A stretch of 64,000 nucleotides of DNA from Petrosia ficiformis (lineage: Eukaryota; Porifera; Demospongiae; Haplosclerida; Petrosiidae): positions 5,201,926-5,265,925 of the forward strand of contig OX345651.1 of NCBI GenBank assembly GCA_947044365.1, read 5' to 3'. The position numbers and the translations under genes were made by a program. The notes beneath the pieces are model-generated. The model searched no databases. It worked only from the letters and a program-made list of their open reading frames with translations, and was not told the DNA's origin. Below, in pieces: positions 12,291 to 23,895 of the stretch (positions are counted from its first letter, which is position 1; each line of letters opens with the position of its first letter).

Positions 12291-12346
12291 TCAATCTGAA
12301 TTGATGAAAAAATCAGTACCAAGACTATAGTATAGTTCAGGGTAAA
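12291..12346 (+). repeat. Fragment of a dispersed repeat shared with the transglutaminase intron
   Basis: The segment CTCAATCTGAATTGATGAAA followed by AAATCAGTACCAAGACTATAG matches the repeat at 53046-53100 (CTCAATCTGAAACAATTGAT, then AATCAATACCAAGGCTATAG), with one internal deletion. Two loci 40 kb apart share it, so it is part of a dispersed family. Confidence 0.6.
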
Positions 12347-12477
12347 AGTATTTGTCTATGAAAGGTAATTGAAGAGTACTACAGTACAGAAGTGCACTAT
12401 ACCAGTAATTGTTAATAATAATACAATAATTATAAACCAAAACTTGATAATATATTATATATAACTGTTTTTATAGT

Positions 12478-15400
12478 TTATTGATATTTAGCTTTCTCAT
12501 TAGCTAGTGCAAGATGACGTATATTACTAATACATCCTGCTGAGGCTTCTTGTAATATCTCATCTTTTGAACCAATCATAGGAAGTAATAACTGTATTGA
12601 TGAAAGAATAAGTATACATGTGTATATGCACAGTACATATATACATGTACATAAACCTCTATTTAGAATGGTATTTGACGTAACAATAATTAAATTACAG
12701 GTCTACTACTATAAAAGGAAATTCTAAAGTTAGTTAAACACACAAATATAACTCAAGTTATGAAAACTAGACAACTCATTAAAACATTAGTATATAACAT
12801 ACATGTACCTGTACAACACCAGCTCCATGCATTGTAATACAATTATCAGGATCTTTTGATAACTGATGAAGAGCACATGCTGTAGTTTGATGAACAGAAC
12901 TATCAGTAGAACGAAGATATTCTACAAGTGGAGCTACTGAGTTGTTTTGTCCAAATCCAATACGATTATTACGCCACGAACAACACCTGTATATTATTAT
13001 ATATAATATTTATATACTGGTGTAGCCTTTTCTCTTTACTTTGCAATAGCATCTGCTAAATGATGTCTCAATTTATCATTTGATGTGTTCGTTAGTTTAG
13101 CTAGCATTGAAACCACACCATGGTCTGTTATGACTGCTAGATTTTCTTCATCAAGTGCAATCTTTGCAATAGCTGCACAAACGCTAGCTAATACCTAAAT
13201 ACATGTATATTAATTATTATGTTAATTATCATATAAGCCACTCACCTCTACATCATCTGATTTGAGTAGCCCAACGATCAGTTCCAATCCACCTACAAAT
13301 GATCTTACTAGTTCTCCAGAATCTTTAGCATTTTGAATACAAGGACATATTGACCATGCTGCACATGCTTGGACCTAATAATGACATATTGTAATATATT
13401 TTATAAGTGTTTATACTGACCTCAGGATTAGGAGATTTCAACAATGACCACAAGAGCCTCACTCCATCTTGTTTATCAATAACTCTACATAATTATATTA
13501 TAATTATATATAATAAGTATTGTATAATATTTACACTTACGTCATGCACTCATTATCTAAAGCACATGCCCCCACGGCTTTCGTACTGTTAATTAACAAT
13601 GCCTGATTTGTACCAGTTAGTAATTGAATGAGAGGGGTCACCCCACCAGCCTTTCGTATAGCAACACGATTATCAGTATCTTGAGCAGCACATTCTCCAA
13701 GAGCTCCCACTACATTCACTTGAACCTATTACGGGACAGAAATGAAGTTGGAGGGATGGATAAAGGAAGAATATATACACCTCCTCTGGTTGATTAGATA
13801 TCAATGCAACAAGCTTATCCACTGTCTTTAGAGCTTTGAGCCTATCAGATTTCAGTCATATGTAAGTCACATGATATATTTATTGTATCGGGTGACTTAC
13901 TGTTTCACTACACTAGGACTCTTCGAGCACTTCCAGATAGCGCCTGTTGCTGCTGTGAGAAGTTCTTTATTATCATTAATAGTAAGGAGTTTAGTAAGTG
14001 GTTCAAGACCATTAAACTGTAATACATGTTCACGTGTCTTTTCATCTTCTGCACACTAAATAAATAAATATATATGTATTATAGTATATTATACATTAGG
14101 CATTAGATAGATAGATAAAAGGTGAGTGAATAGTTATATTACATATAGGCGTTAGATAGATAGATAAAGGTGAGTGAATAGATAACTATTCACATATAGG
14201 CGTTAGATAGATAGATAAAGGTGAGTGAATAGATATATTGATATACCTTGAATATAGCAGCAGCACAATGCATTTTGAGTTCAGTGTTATCCAAATGCAG
14301 TCCCTTGACAAGATGTTCTACCATTCCTTCAGATTGAATTAGAGCTTGGTAAATTGGCTAATAAAAAGAGAAGATGATAATTATAAATGTCATATAATAT
14401 AATATGTACCTCTGAAGCACATTCCTGAAGTGTTCCTACTACTGGTATAAGAACATCTTCATCATTTGATTGTAGGAGCTTACCCAATAATGATACAACA
14501 TTAGTCTTCAATAGAGCCTGGAAAGTTGTAATTATAATAAAACCTGTTAAACTGGATTAACTAACTAGTTTGTTTTTTCTGCTACTTGAACAAGACCAGA
14601 GACCAAGAGCAGCACATCGTGAAACTTCCAAGTCAGTTCTCTGTCCTGATATCGGAGACCCAGGTCTACCAGGGTTTTCTAACATATTAACCTGTGTGTG
14701 TATAATTAACAAATAATGATTTGGGAATAGAGTATTTGTAAAAACTTACCAAATATTGAAGGCCTCCATGATTACGAACAATCCTTCTTGCTCTCCTGAA
14801 TTTAGCAGTATTAGCAATAGTTTGAGCTGCAAGACATTTTAATTCTCTATTAGTAGAAGATAGTATTGATACTAGTTGAGGAAGACCCTTGAGGTCAACA
14901 ATTGCTGATCTTGTCTGAGAGTTAGTGGAAATATCTCTTAGTATCCTCAATGTACCAATCTTACACTTAATATCATCAGTCTCTAGTAGATTAATTAATA
15001 AATCTAGACCACCATTATCTCTAATAGCCAAATGTGAACTCTCTTGTGTTAAATCAAAATCGCTCAGTGAACATAGTGCTATAACTGTGGCTGTCTGATT
15101 ACCACCCTAAAGTGTATGTATGTATGTATGTATGTATGTTATGTATGTATATATATATGTATGTATGCATGTATGTATAATTATGTTTACTTTGAGGTAT
15201 TTCATAAGCTTTTGAATCTGCCAGTATTCAGATGGTAAATCAGCTGTTGATTCTGGTCGTCTGTCCTGTATCTCCTCCTCCTCACTTCCACTCTCACTAC
15301 TCTCACTATCCTCTTCAAGAGGGACACTTCCTTTGCTAAATAGACAATCAAATTGATATACATACATACATACATTCCAAATCAATTAACTTACTTTGAT

Positions 15401-17522
15401 CTGATACTAGAGGAAGACTTCATCTTATTAGATTGTTGAGTATCCAGACCACTTCTCTTTGAACTAATAGACTCATTATAATCATAACTATCTATTAGTT
15501 AAAGATAACATACCCAGTAGTTAGAGGAGTCTCTTTGGTTGTTGGAAACATATCTTTAGTACGTGGAGTTCTCTTGTTTCTAGAAACAGGTTTGTGAATA
15601 TTCTTTCTGTGTACATTAATAACACATACATGTACATATTGGATTATAGTTATATGTAGTTATGTACATAGACTACATACTCAAATGGTTTTAATATTTC
15701 TTTGTGTTTAATGGGTGTGGTTTGTTGTTCTTGTTGTGTTTCATCATCTTTTGGTTCTGGTGCTGTAATATAAAGATCATCATCTCCATTATCAGTAGCT
15801 TCATCATGATAAGAGAATTCCTATGTTAATTAACATAATACATGTGTACATGTACATGATACATATGTACATGTACATAATACATATGTACATGTACATG
15901 ATACATATGTACATGTACATAATACTTATGTACATGGACATAATACATATGCACATGTACATAATACATGTGTACATGTACATAATACATGTGTACATGT
16001 ACATTATATATGTACATGTATATTGATAATCCATTACCTGTTTATTAACATTATCTGAGAACTGTGTGCTTATTGTCTTCAGTAATGAAACAAGAGAAGA
16101 ATATACCTCACCAACTCTATCATATATAATAGTATCACCACTCATACCCTAATACACATAATTATAATATAGAATATATTAATGATTAGTAGTACTTTAT
16201 TAAGGAAATATCCCTCAGTACTTGCTGTAACACAAACAGGATCGCTATCCCACGGATGAATATTAATATACAATATATCACCCAATATTTGTCTCCATGG
16301 AGGAGCTCGACAACCATTCGAGAAGACTAAAGCTAAAAGGAAAGAGGAGAGAGTATACAAGAAAGAAGATGTGTGAGTAGACGATACATACTTGATGTGA
16401 ATTCAATCGTTTTGAGACAACTGTTTTCAATATTCTCTCCACTGAAAGATTGTAATAACTCAACTTCATGCTGTTAATAATAGTAAATAATTATTATTAA
16501 TTAGAGGAATAAACTTACATTGACAGTCTCTGGAGTTAAACGTACTTCCCTAAAATAACTCATTAATAATATATTATTTAATGTATTATTGTATAAAATA
16601 CCTTCCTAATTGTTTAACAGAAGATTTCATTAATTGTAAATCCAGACTATTAATTAATAATAATAATCTGAATCCTGAATCAAGTTCATCAACAGATGTA
16701 CTCTCATTACCTCGAGCCTTTTCTCTAGATAAAGAAACAAAGATAGATCAGTCTCATTCCCAAAAATCCATACCCTCATTGACTACATGGGAATGAGACT
16801 GATATTAACATACCTAGCCAATCTCTCATGGATTTCAAGTAGCGTGTTACTTTTACCAGTAGATGAACCGATATTAGAAAATGCAGGTCCCAATATACAA
16901 CTAATTGGATCATTGTTAGCTATTACCAATAAAATGATAGTTACATACATGAACAAAATGTGAGTTTGTAATAGTATTATGAACTGTATTGTATGACACA
17001 CACACACACATACCCTCCAGACACAGCTGAGCTTCTTTTATTTTCCTTTCTCTTGCACATGACAGTACACGTACCAAATACTTCAGTGACCATACCTTAA
17101 TCTCCACAGCATCACTTGTCTATTAAGATATATAATTATGTAATTAAGCACACACGCTCATACACAAAACCTTTTTGATATTCAAAGCAGGTTCACCATC
17201 TTTAACTTCATCAGTCGATACTACCCCATCCTCACTGTGATAATACATATTCATTATTGATTCATTATATATTATATATTAGATACCTGATTATGTATTC
17301 AGGAGATTTTAATGAATCAAATGAAGATATACCAAGTGATGTTTTCCAGACAAAAGGACTTTTGAAAGTCACTTCAGACTCATGATGATGTTCTCTGACC
17401 ACATCCTCAATGTATTTGATAACTTCTTGTAGAAACGACTCGTTAGATCGTGAAAAATCTAATTTCCCTCCACTATCACTTGCAGAGGTCCATTCTACAC
17501 GACTGGAGAGGGCAGAACCCAT
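12478..17522 (-). CDS. ODAD2: Outer dynein arm docking complex subunit 2 (ARMC4)
   Basis: Ciliary protein needed to attach outer dynein arms to axonemal doublets. About 17 exons. The N-terminal half ([20 protein letters not shown] onward) is family-specific with an acidic low-complexity stretch ([20 protein letters not shown]). The C-terminal half is a run of armadillo repeats: [80 protein letters not shown]. The C-terminus [19 protein letters not shown] matches the end of vertebrate ARMC4 well. Introns near 14100 and 15840 hold small tandem repeats. The start is 137 bp from the divergent SETD2 start, with an RFX-like X-box 38 bp upstream of the ATG. Confidence is high; exact exon ends were read by eye. 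Confidence 0.9.
14096..14237. repeat. ~50-bp tandem repeat in an ODAD2 intron, three copies
   Basis: Three successive units each contain TTAGATAGATAGATAAAGG then TGAGTGAATAG, spaced about 50 bp apart. It is confined to the intron between two armadillo-repeat exons. Confidence 0.8.
15836..16022. repeat. ~22-bp tandem repeat in an ODAD2 intron
   Basis: About eight units of TACATGTACATAATACATATG with small variants. The unit is nearly self-complementary (TACATGTA), so both strands read open by chance. It is a microsatellite-like intronic array, not a gene. Confidence 0.85.
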
Positions 17523-17559
17523 CTTCCCTTTTCTACCTTGTAGTTTGTATTTCCAAGTA

Positions 17560-17573
17560 GTAACTATGGTAAC
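17560..17573. promoter_or_regulatory. RFX X-box in the ODAD2 / SETD2 shared promoter
   Basis: GTAACTATGGTAAC is a 14-bp inverted repeat that fits the X-box pattern (GTNRCC spacer RGYAAC) with one left-arm change. It lies 38 bp upstream of the ODAD2 ATG. RFX factors drive ciliary genes across animals, so the placement is meaningful. An NRF1-like half site (ATGCGCATGCTCA) follows at 17584. Confidence 0.6.
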
Positions 17574-17658
17574 AGTAAGCAATATGCGCATGCTCAGATT
17601 TAAATGATTTTAGTTGAGCGCTTTAATTAGAAATAGGTGTGGTTTGTATTTATTATTA

Positions 17659-20600
17659 ATGGAGGTGGGTAGCACTGAAGAGAAGAGTGAACTAGTGAAA
17701 TCAGAAGATCCACAGGTACAATGATGTGTTTATAATGTAGTGTGTACTTGTAATTATATGTGTTACTATATTATAGATTGAACCTCTAGCCCCATGTGAC
17801 CCAAAAGACTCAACAAAGCCCACACCTTTCGATTTTATAACTGAAAATGTATACATTACAGAAAGGTTAGTCATGTGATCTCTATATAAAATATAAAAGT
17901 GTATAGATTATAATATTACAGAGGAACATCTCGTGAGGGAAAGAGGAACAAGAGAATGATGTGTGACTGTCAATTCGACCCAGGTAGACCACACCTATTT
18001 TAATTAATTATATCTTTATGTATTTGTTACAGAGTGTGATGATATGTCTGATGCTTGTGGTGATAGCTGTCTTAATAGATTATTAATGATAGAATGGTGG
18101 GTGTGGTCAAATTATAAACACATGATTATTATAATTATTATATATATATAGTGGATCACGATGCCCCTGTGGAGAATATTGTAATAACAAAAGATTCCAA
18201 AGGGTACACCCCTTTGCTAATTATTATATAATTGCATTATACATACTCATTATCAGGCACAGTATGCATCAGTCAATGTCTTCAGAACAGAAATGAAAGG
18301 ATGGGGTTTGGAAACAACCCAAGATATCAAGCAGTGAGTTATATTATTATTAATAATAGATATAATATCTCACTTATCTAATTAGATATTCATTTGTAAT
18401 GGAATACTGTGGTGAGGTATGTACATTGGAAGAATTTGAGGTTCGAAGGAAAGAATATGAAAAAGATAAAAGAAGACATTACTACTTTATGTCACTGAAA
18501 GCTGATGAGGTATGTGTTGTCTATACTCACCTATTAATAATTATTATATTTATCAGATATTAGATGCCACAAGAAAAGGTAATCTTTCAAGATTCATTAA
18601 TCATAGCTGTGATCCGAACTGTGAAACACAAAAGGTAGATTATCTGTATATGATAACTGTATAATGAGGATCTCTGTATGTTTGTGTAATGTGTGGTCTC
18701 TGTATGTAATGTGTATTGTATAATGAGGATCTCTGTATGTAGTGTGTATTGTATAATGAGGATCTCTGTATGTAGTGTGTATTGTATAATGAGGATCTCT
18801 GTATGTATATAATGAGGATCTCCGTATGTAGTGTGTACTGTATAATGAGGATCTCTGTATGTAGTGTGTATTGTATAATGAGGATCTCTGTATGTAGTGT
18901 GTATTGTATAATGAGGATCTCTGTATGTAGTGTGTATTGTATAATGAGGATCTCTGTATGTAGTGTGTATTGTATAATGAGGATCTCTGTATGTATTGTG
19001 TAATGAGGATCTCTGTATGTAGTGTGTATTGTATAATGAGGATCTCTGTATGTAGTGTGTATTGTGTAATGAGGATCTCTGTATGTAGTGTGTATTGTAT
19101 AATGAGGATCTCTGTATTTAGTGTGTATTGTATAATGAGGATCTCTGTATGTAGTGTGTATTGTGTAATGAGGATCTCTGTATGTAGTGTGTGTTGTATA
19201 ATGAGGATCTCTGTATGTAGTGTGTATTGTATAATGAGAATCTCTGTATGTAGTGTGTATTGTATAATGAGGATCTCTGTATTTAGTGTGTATTGTGTAA
19301 TGAGGATCTCTGTATGTAGTGTGTATTGTATAATGAGGATCTCTGTATTTAGTGTGTACTGTATAATGAGGATCTCTGTATGTAGTGTGTATTGTGTAAT
19401 GAGGATCTCTGTATGTAGTGTGTATTGTATAATGAGGATCTCTGTATGTAGTGTGTATTGTATAATGAGGATCTCTGTATGTAGTGTGTATTGTATAATG
19501 AGGATCTCTGTATGTAGTGTGTACTGTATAATGAGGATCTCTGTATTATATAATGAGGATCTCTGTATGTATATAATGATGATCTTTGCTCTTGTAGTGG
19601 ACAGTTAATGGAAAGTTGAGAGTTGGATTCTTTGCATTGAAGAATTTATTTGCTGGTGATGAACTCACATTTGATTATCAGTTTCAGAGATTTGGAGAAG
19701 CTGCTCAGAAGTGTTATTGTGGTTCTGATAATTGTAGAGGTTACTTGGGAGCTACCAAACAAAGTGATTCAACACGTGATAACTCTGTTGCTAGTGGAGA
19801 AGTAAAAGGAGGAAGAAGTCGTCGTCCAAAAGTAGGAAATGATTCCGACTCAGTTGTAAGTGGGTGTTTCCTGTTATTCAATATTACTAAATTTCATATC
19901 TTATAGTTTGAGAGAGAAGTATATGATATTGTAGGTGGTAGCTGGAGATTAAGAGATATTGAACAAGTATTGTCATTATCTCGTTTGATGTTAAGAGCTG
20001 ATACCATCAAGCAAAGATTAATGATTTTGCGTGTACTACGAGTAAGTAATTATGTAGATTCTTACAAGTATGTGTCCTAATGGAAATAATGTATATAATT
20101 ATAAATATTACCAACTTCATAACTTATAATTATAAATATTACCAACTTCATAACTTATAATTAGTTTAAATTAACGATTATAGTAAATACTTAATGATGA
20201 CAATCCTTTTCTGTTTTGTTGTCACTCCTTGTACAGGCAACATCCGATAATAACTGTTTTAAAAGATTTCTATCTCTCCATGGTTTGAGATTAATATGGA
20301 GCTGGATGGTAGAAATATCTGATCACATGACAAGAGAAGCTCTAGAGATTAAAAAAGAAGTAATGCTACTAATATATATATATATATCCAATGACATCTT
20401 ATCTAAGTGTCTTCTCATTTTAGATTCTTCAAACTCTAGGTCACATTCCCATACCAAACAGAAATTTACTATCGGATTGTAAAGTATTACAAGTAGTTGA
20501 AAAATGGTCTGAACCAAAGCTAAAACTGACCACACCCACTAATCAAAATGGTACTTTATAAATATTTTGTCAAATATGGTATTATTTGTGGTTTCTTGTT

Positions 20601-23578
20601 ACAGAAGAATCTACTGTAACTATTAGCGAAGCTGATTGTTGTATAGATCCACATATTCAATCATTAGACTCAGAGGTGGGTGTGGTTAAACATAATAAAG
20701 AAATAAAGGAATTATCACATGAATCTGAGTCTAAAGAAATGAGTGAGTATGATGTGACAGATGTGATCCTGACCCACGATTCTAATATGGGTGACAAGAT
20801 TGAGGAGTCGAATATGGGTGTGTCTTTGGATACGAAAGAAGAAATGTTGGATTCTGATATTACTGATGACTCAGAAATGATTATGTCAGAGGAATTTACT
20901 AATGATAAAGCAGATTTATCAGATGTTAGTATATCAGAGGCAGTTGAAGAGGGTGTGTCTCACAAAGGAGGGGTTTTAGATGAAAGTATGTTTCACGAAG
21001 GAGAAGTGCCAGATGTTCATCTTTCAGATCAGGGTGTGTCATTCAACAGGGATATGTCAGATGTGGGTGTGTCTCATAAGGAAGAAGTATCAGATGAAGG
21101 TGTATGTTACAAGAGAGAACTCCTTGATGCTAAACTATCAGATGAAAGGAAGCTTGATAAAGAGAAAGTGTCAGTAAAAGATATATCTCACAAAAGGGAC
21201 TTGTCAGAAGAGGGTGTGTCTCTCGAAGGAGAAGTGGACTTACCAGAAGAAGTTGTAACTCGTGAAGGAGAAGTGGAGATACCAGAAGAGGCTGTATCTC
21301 ACAAAGGAGAAATGGACTTGTCAGAAGAGGCTGTATCTCACGAAAGAGTGGACTTACCGGAAGAAGGTGTATCTCACGAAAGAGTGGACTTACCAGAAGA
21401 AGGCATATCTCACGAAAGAGTGGACTTGCCAGAAGAGGCTGTATCTCACGAAGGAGAAATGGACTTACCAGAAGAAGGTGTAACTCACGAAGAAGAAGTG
21501 GACTTGCAAGAAGAGGCTGTATCTCACAAAAGAGAGGAGTTAGATGATCGTAAAGTTTCAGAAGAAGGTGTGTCTCACAACATAGATAATATATCATGTG
21601 AAGCTGAAGCCATAGAAACAACAATTGACGACAAAGGTGAGGTAATGACATCTCACACATTATCTATTAATTATAATTAATAGTAGAGGATGTACTGTTA
21701 TCAGTAGAGGAAGAAGTAATGAGTTTATCATTGTCACTTATTGAAAAATGGAAGTCACTTGAAGAAGTTTTTCGAATACCAAAGAAAGTGACTCCTGTAT
21801 GTATAGATATAAGTGATTATATAATATTTAATATTATTATTGTTATATAGAAAGTCACATTGTCACCCGCACCTGCTATTGTTGATAGTGAGAGAGTAGT
21901 TAAACGACAAAGAAGTAACCATGAGGAGTTTAGTAGTAAAAAAAGATATAAAAAGAGTAGTAGATGGGAAAATGTTGAGGATCCTCTTTTATCAAGGTAC
22001 AATCTTCTCATAATATTATTATAATAACTATATTGAATTTGTAGAGTCAAAGATAATACTAGAAGCTCTCCAACGTTTAGAACTAGTCCAGTGCCAAATC
22101 CTCATTTTGTTCCTAAATCTGCTACTGGACCTCTTCCTAGTCTTCTTAATGTCCCCTCACTACCTCCTCTTCACAATACAGTAATTGTTCAACAACAGAT
22201 GGGACAAAGTGTTTATGTACAACAACAGATATATCCTGCTACTATTAATCCATCAACACAAGCTGGAATCATCTCTACTCAATGTATACCACAAACCCCT
22301 GTTACCACAAGTCATGTTCCCCAGCAATTCCTACCTTCTCTACAGGTATGTAAAATCAGATGTTATTCATTTTTAATTACTCTTTTCTTCCATTAGCCTC
22401 TACCAGTGACACAAACATCATCTCCATTATTTCCTTTTGTATCTACTTCCTCTTCTACTCCTTCAATTTCTGTTCCATTATCAACACATCAGATGAGTTC
22501 TCAACCAGTAGGTGTAGCTGGACTTCAACTTACACCCCTTCCTCCTCCTCCTCCTAAAAGTGGATCACTGCCTGTGAATTGGAAAGAAGCTAAGGATCAG
22601 ACCGGGAAAGTAAGTATGATATTGATGACACACCCTCTAGTCAATGTATTTATAACAGGTATATTATTATCATGTGATAACTCGTAAAACCCAATGGGAT
22701 TTTCCCTCTGACGTTGATAAAGATGGGGAGATTATGATGGATCTTGCTACACCTGATAACTCGTTTTCTGAACATGAAGATGAAGAGGAGACTGTTAAAC
22801 TAGTAAATATATTCATTATAGCAAATCAACTTCATTTATTCCTCTTATCTCTTCTAGGTAAAGACTAGTGGTCATCCTCGTACTCCTGAAGATTCCCCAC
22901 CCTCTTCCTCTGATGAATCTCTACCAAATTCTGAATTATCAAGAGTGAGTAAACAGTTTTAATACAAAGTGTTAATCACTACCCTGTATAGAGGAAAACA
23001 CTCATGTACATTCTATACACATGTGATTTGTAAAACTACAAACAACGTAATGTATATATACGTTGGGAAATTAAATCTATTACTGTTGCTATGGTAACAT
23101 ATCTTCTCTTTAGTCTTCTTCTGCCAATGGACTAGATCAAATATTATCTATAGTACCCCCTTCAAAACCTGTTAAACGCAAGCGTAAAATGTCAACACCT
23201 AAAGATATATTCAGACATTCGGTAAGATTATATTACACCTGTATAATACACATATTTTAATGTTGTTTATTGTTAATAGTTGTCAAGACTTATTGTACAT
23301 TGTCTTGATCATCATCGGAAACCTGAATGTAAATATGGACGTATTACTTGCTCGGGTGATTTCAAACATCTTGCAAGAAAGGTACTATCTGATGTTTAAT
23401 TATTAATCATATTTGTATTATAATTTTTAATTAGTTGACATTTGGATTAACAGAAAAAGAGATTAGTCGGAAAGGTAGTTCTAGTGAACTGGTTTTCACA
23501 GACTCAGTCAAATCTCGAGTTAAGGACTATATTAAGAGTTACATGAAGAAGTTTGGTCCAGTTTATAAAAGATCATAA
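17659..23578 (+). CDS. SETD2: Histone H3 lysine-36 methyltransferase SETD2
   Basis: Trimethylates H3K36 on transcribed genes while bound to elongating RNA polymerase II. Domains in order: AWS ([20 protein letters not shown] and [13 protein letters not shown], from about residue 70), SET ([43 protein letters not shown]), post-SET ([13 protein letters not shown]), the SETD2 alpha-helical region ([20 protein letters not shown]), an acidic repeat region, a WW domain ([18 protein letters not shown]...TQWDFP) and a C-terminal SRI domain ([20 protein letters not shown] to [11 protein letters not shown]) that binds the Pol II CTD. Only about 60 residues precede AWS, far fewer than in vertebrates. One intron inside the SET domain is expanded to about 960 bp by a minisatellite. 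Confidence 0.96.
18652..19580 (+). repeat. 33-bp minisatellite in the SET-domain intron of SETD2
   Basis: Roughly 25 near-identical units of GTATAATGAGGATCTCTGTA followed by TGTAGTGTGTATT fill the intron between the exon ending NCETQK (about 18634) and the exon starting WTVNGK (19598). The unit length is a multiple of three, so one frame stays open ([11 protein letters not shown] repeats) without being coding. Neighbouring introns are only 50-80 bp. Confidence 0.95.
20935..21595 (+). repeat. In-frame acidic coding repeat of SETD2
   Basis: Within one SETD2 exon the protein repeats a ~12-residue unit of the type [12 protein letters not shown] / [12 protein letters not shown] about 15 times, with a 33-39 bp period at the DNA level. 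Period and reading frame agree. It forms a disordered acidic linker between the post-SET helical region and the WW domain. Confidence 0.9.
23085..23098. promoter_or_regulatory. Perfect X-box palindrome in a SETD2 intron
   Basis: GTTGCTATGGTAAC matches the RFX X-box consensus on both arms. It lies in an intron upstream of the SRI-domain exons, about 800 bp before the LARP4 start. It could serve LARP4 or be a chance or repeat-derived copy. Confidence 0.4.
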
Positions 23579-23895
23579 TTATGTATTATTTTAATATTCA
23601 TTATCTGGCTTTATATTATAGACAAACATATTATTTTACACATAATAACTTAAGTATTCAATTAGTTATGGGGGTGTGCGTACAAGAATATACGGGAATG
23701 TCCTAGATTCGTTAGTGGGGTCGGAAGGGATTAGCGACTGTCACATGGCTGGCTCTGAATAGCTGCCATAGTCCTTGTTTCTTTCTCCCTACTGCTCCCC
23801 TGTATCATCTACTGATTTCCCCTCCATTTGGTAGATAATCGACTGATCGACAATCCTTTTCTTTTCTATATTGTCTTTGTTGTTGCAAGTAAGGA

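Noticed and set aside
11944..12300. GGGTTTCAGTA repeats as an internal telomere
   Set aside because: The unit is near 14 bp and degenerate; the metazoan TTAGGG hexamer does not occur in tandem here.
14096..14237. Repeated ~50-bp units with spacing that could suggest a CRISPR array
   Set aside because: Simple GATA-type tandem repeats in an animal intron with no spacer diversity or cas genes.
15823..16026. Open frames on both strands of Met/Tyr/His/Val repeats
   Set aside because: A 22-bp TACATGTA-type tandem repeat in an ODAD2 intron; openness on both strands is a result of the palindromic unit.
18782..19608. Long open frames rich in MRISVCSVY repeats
   Set aside because: They are the 33-bp intronic minisatellite of SETD2 read in an accidentally open frame; the flanking SET exons splice cleanly across it.
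21130..21660. 176-codon Leu-rich open frame on the minus strand
   Set aside because: Antisense shadow of the acidic SETD2 coding repeat; composition is dictated by the sense frame and there is no start context or family match.
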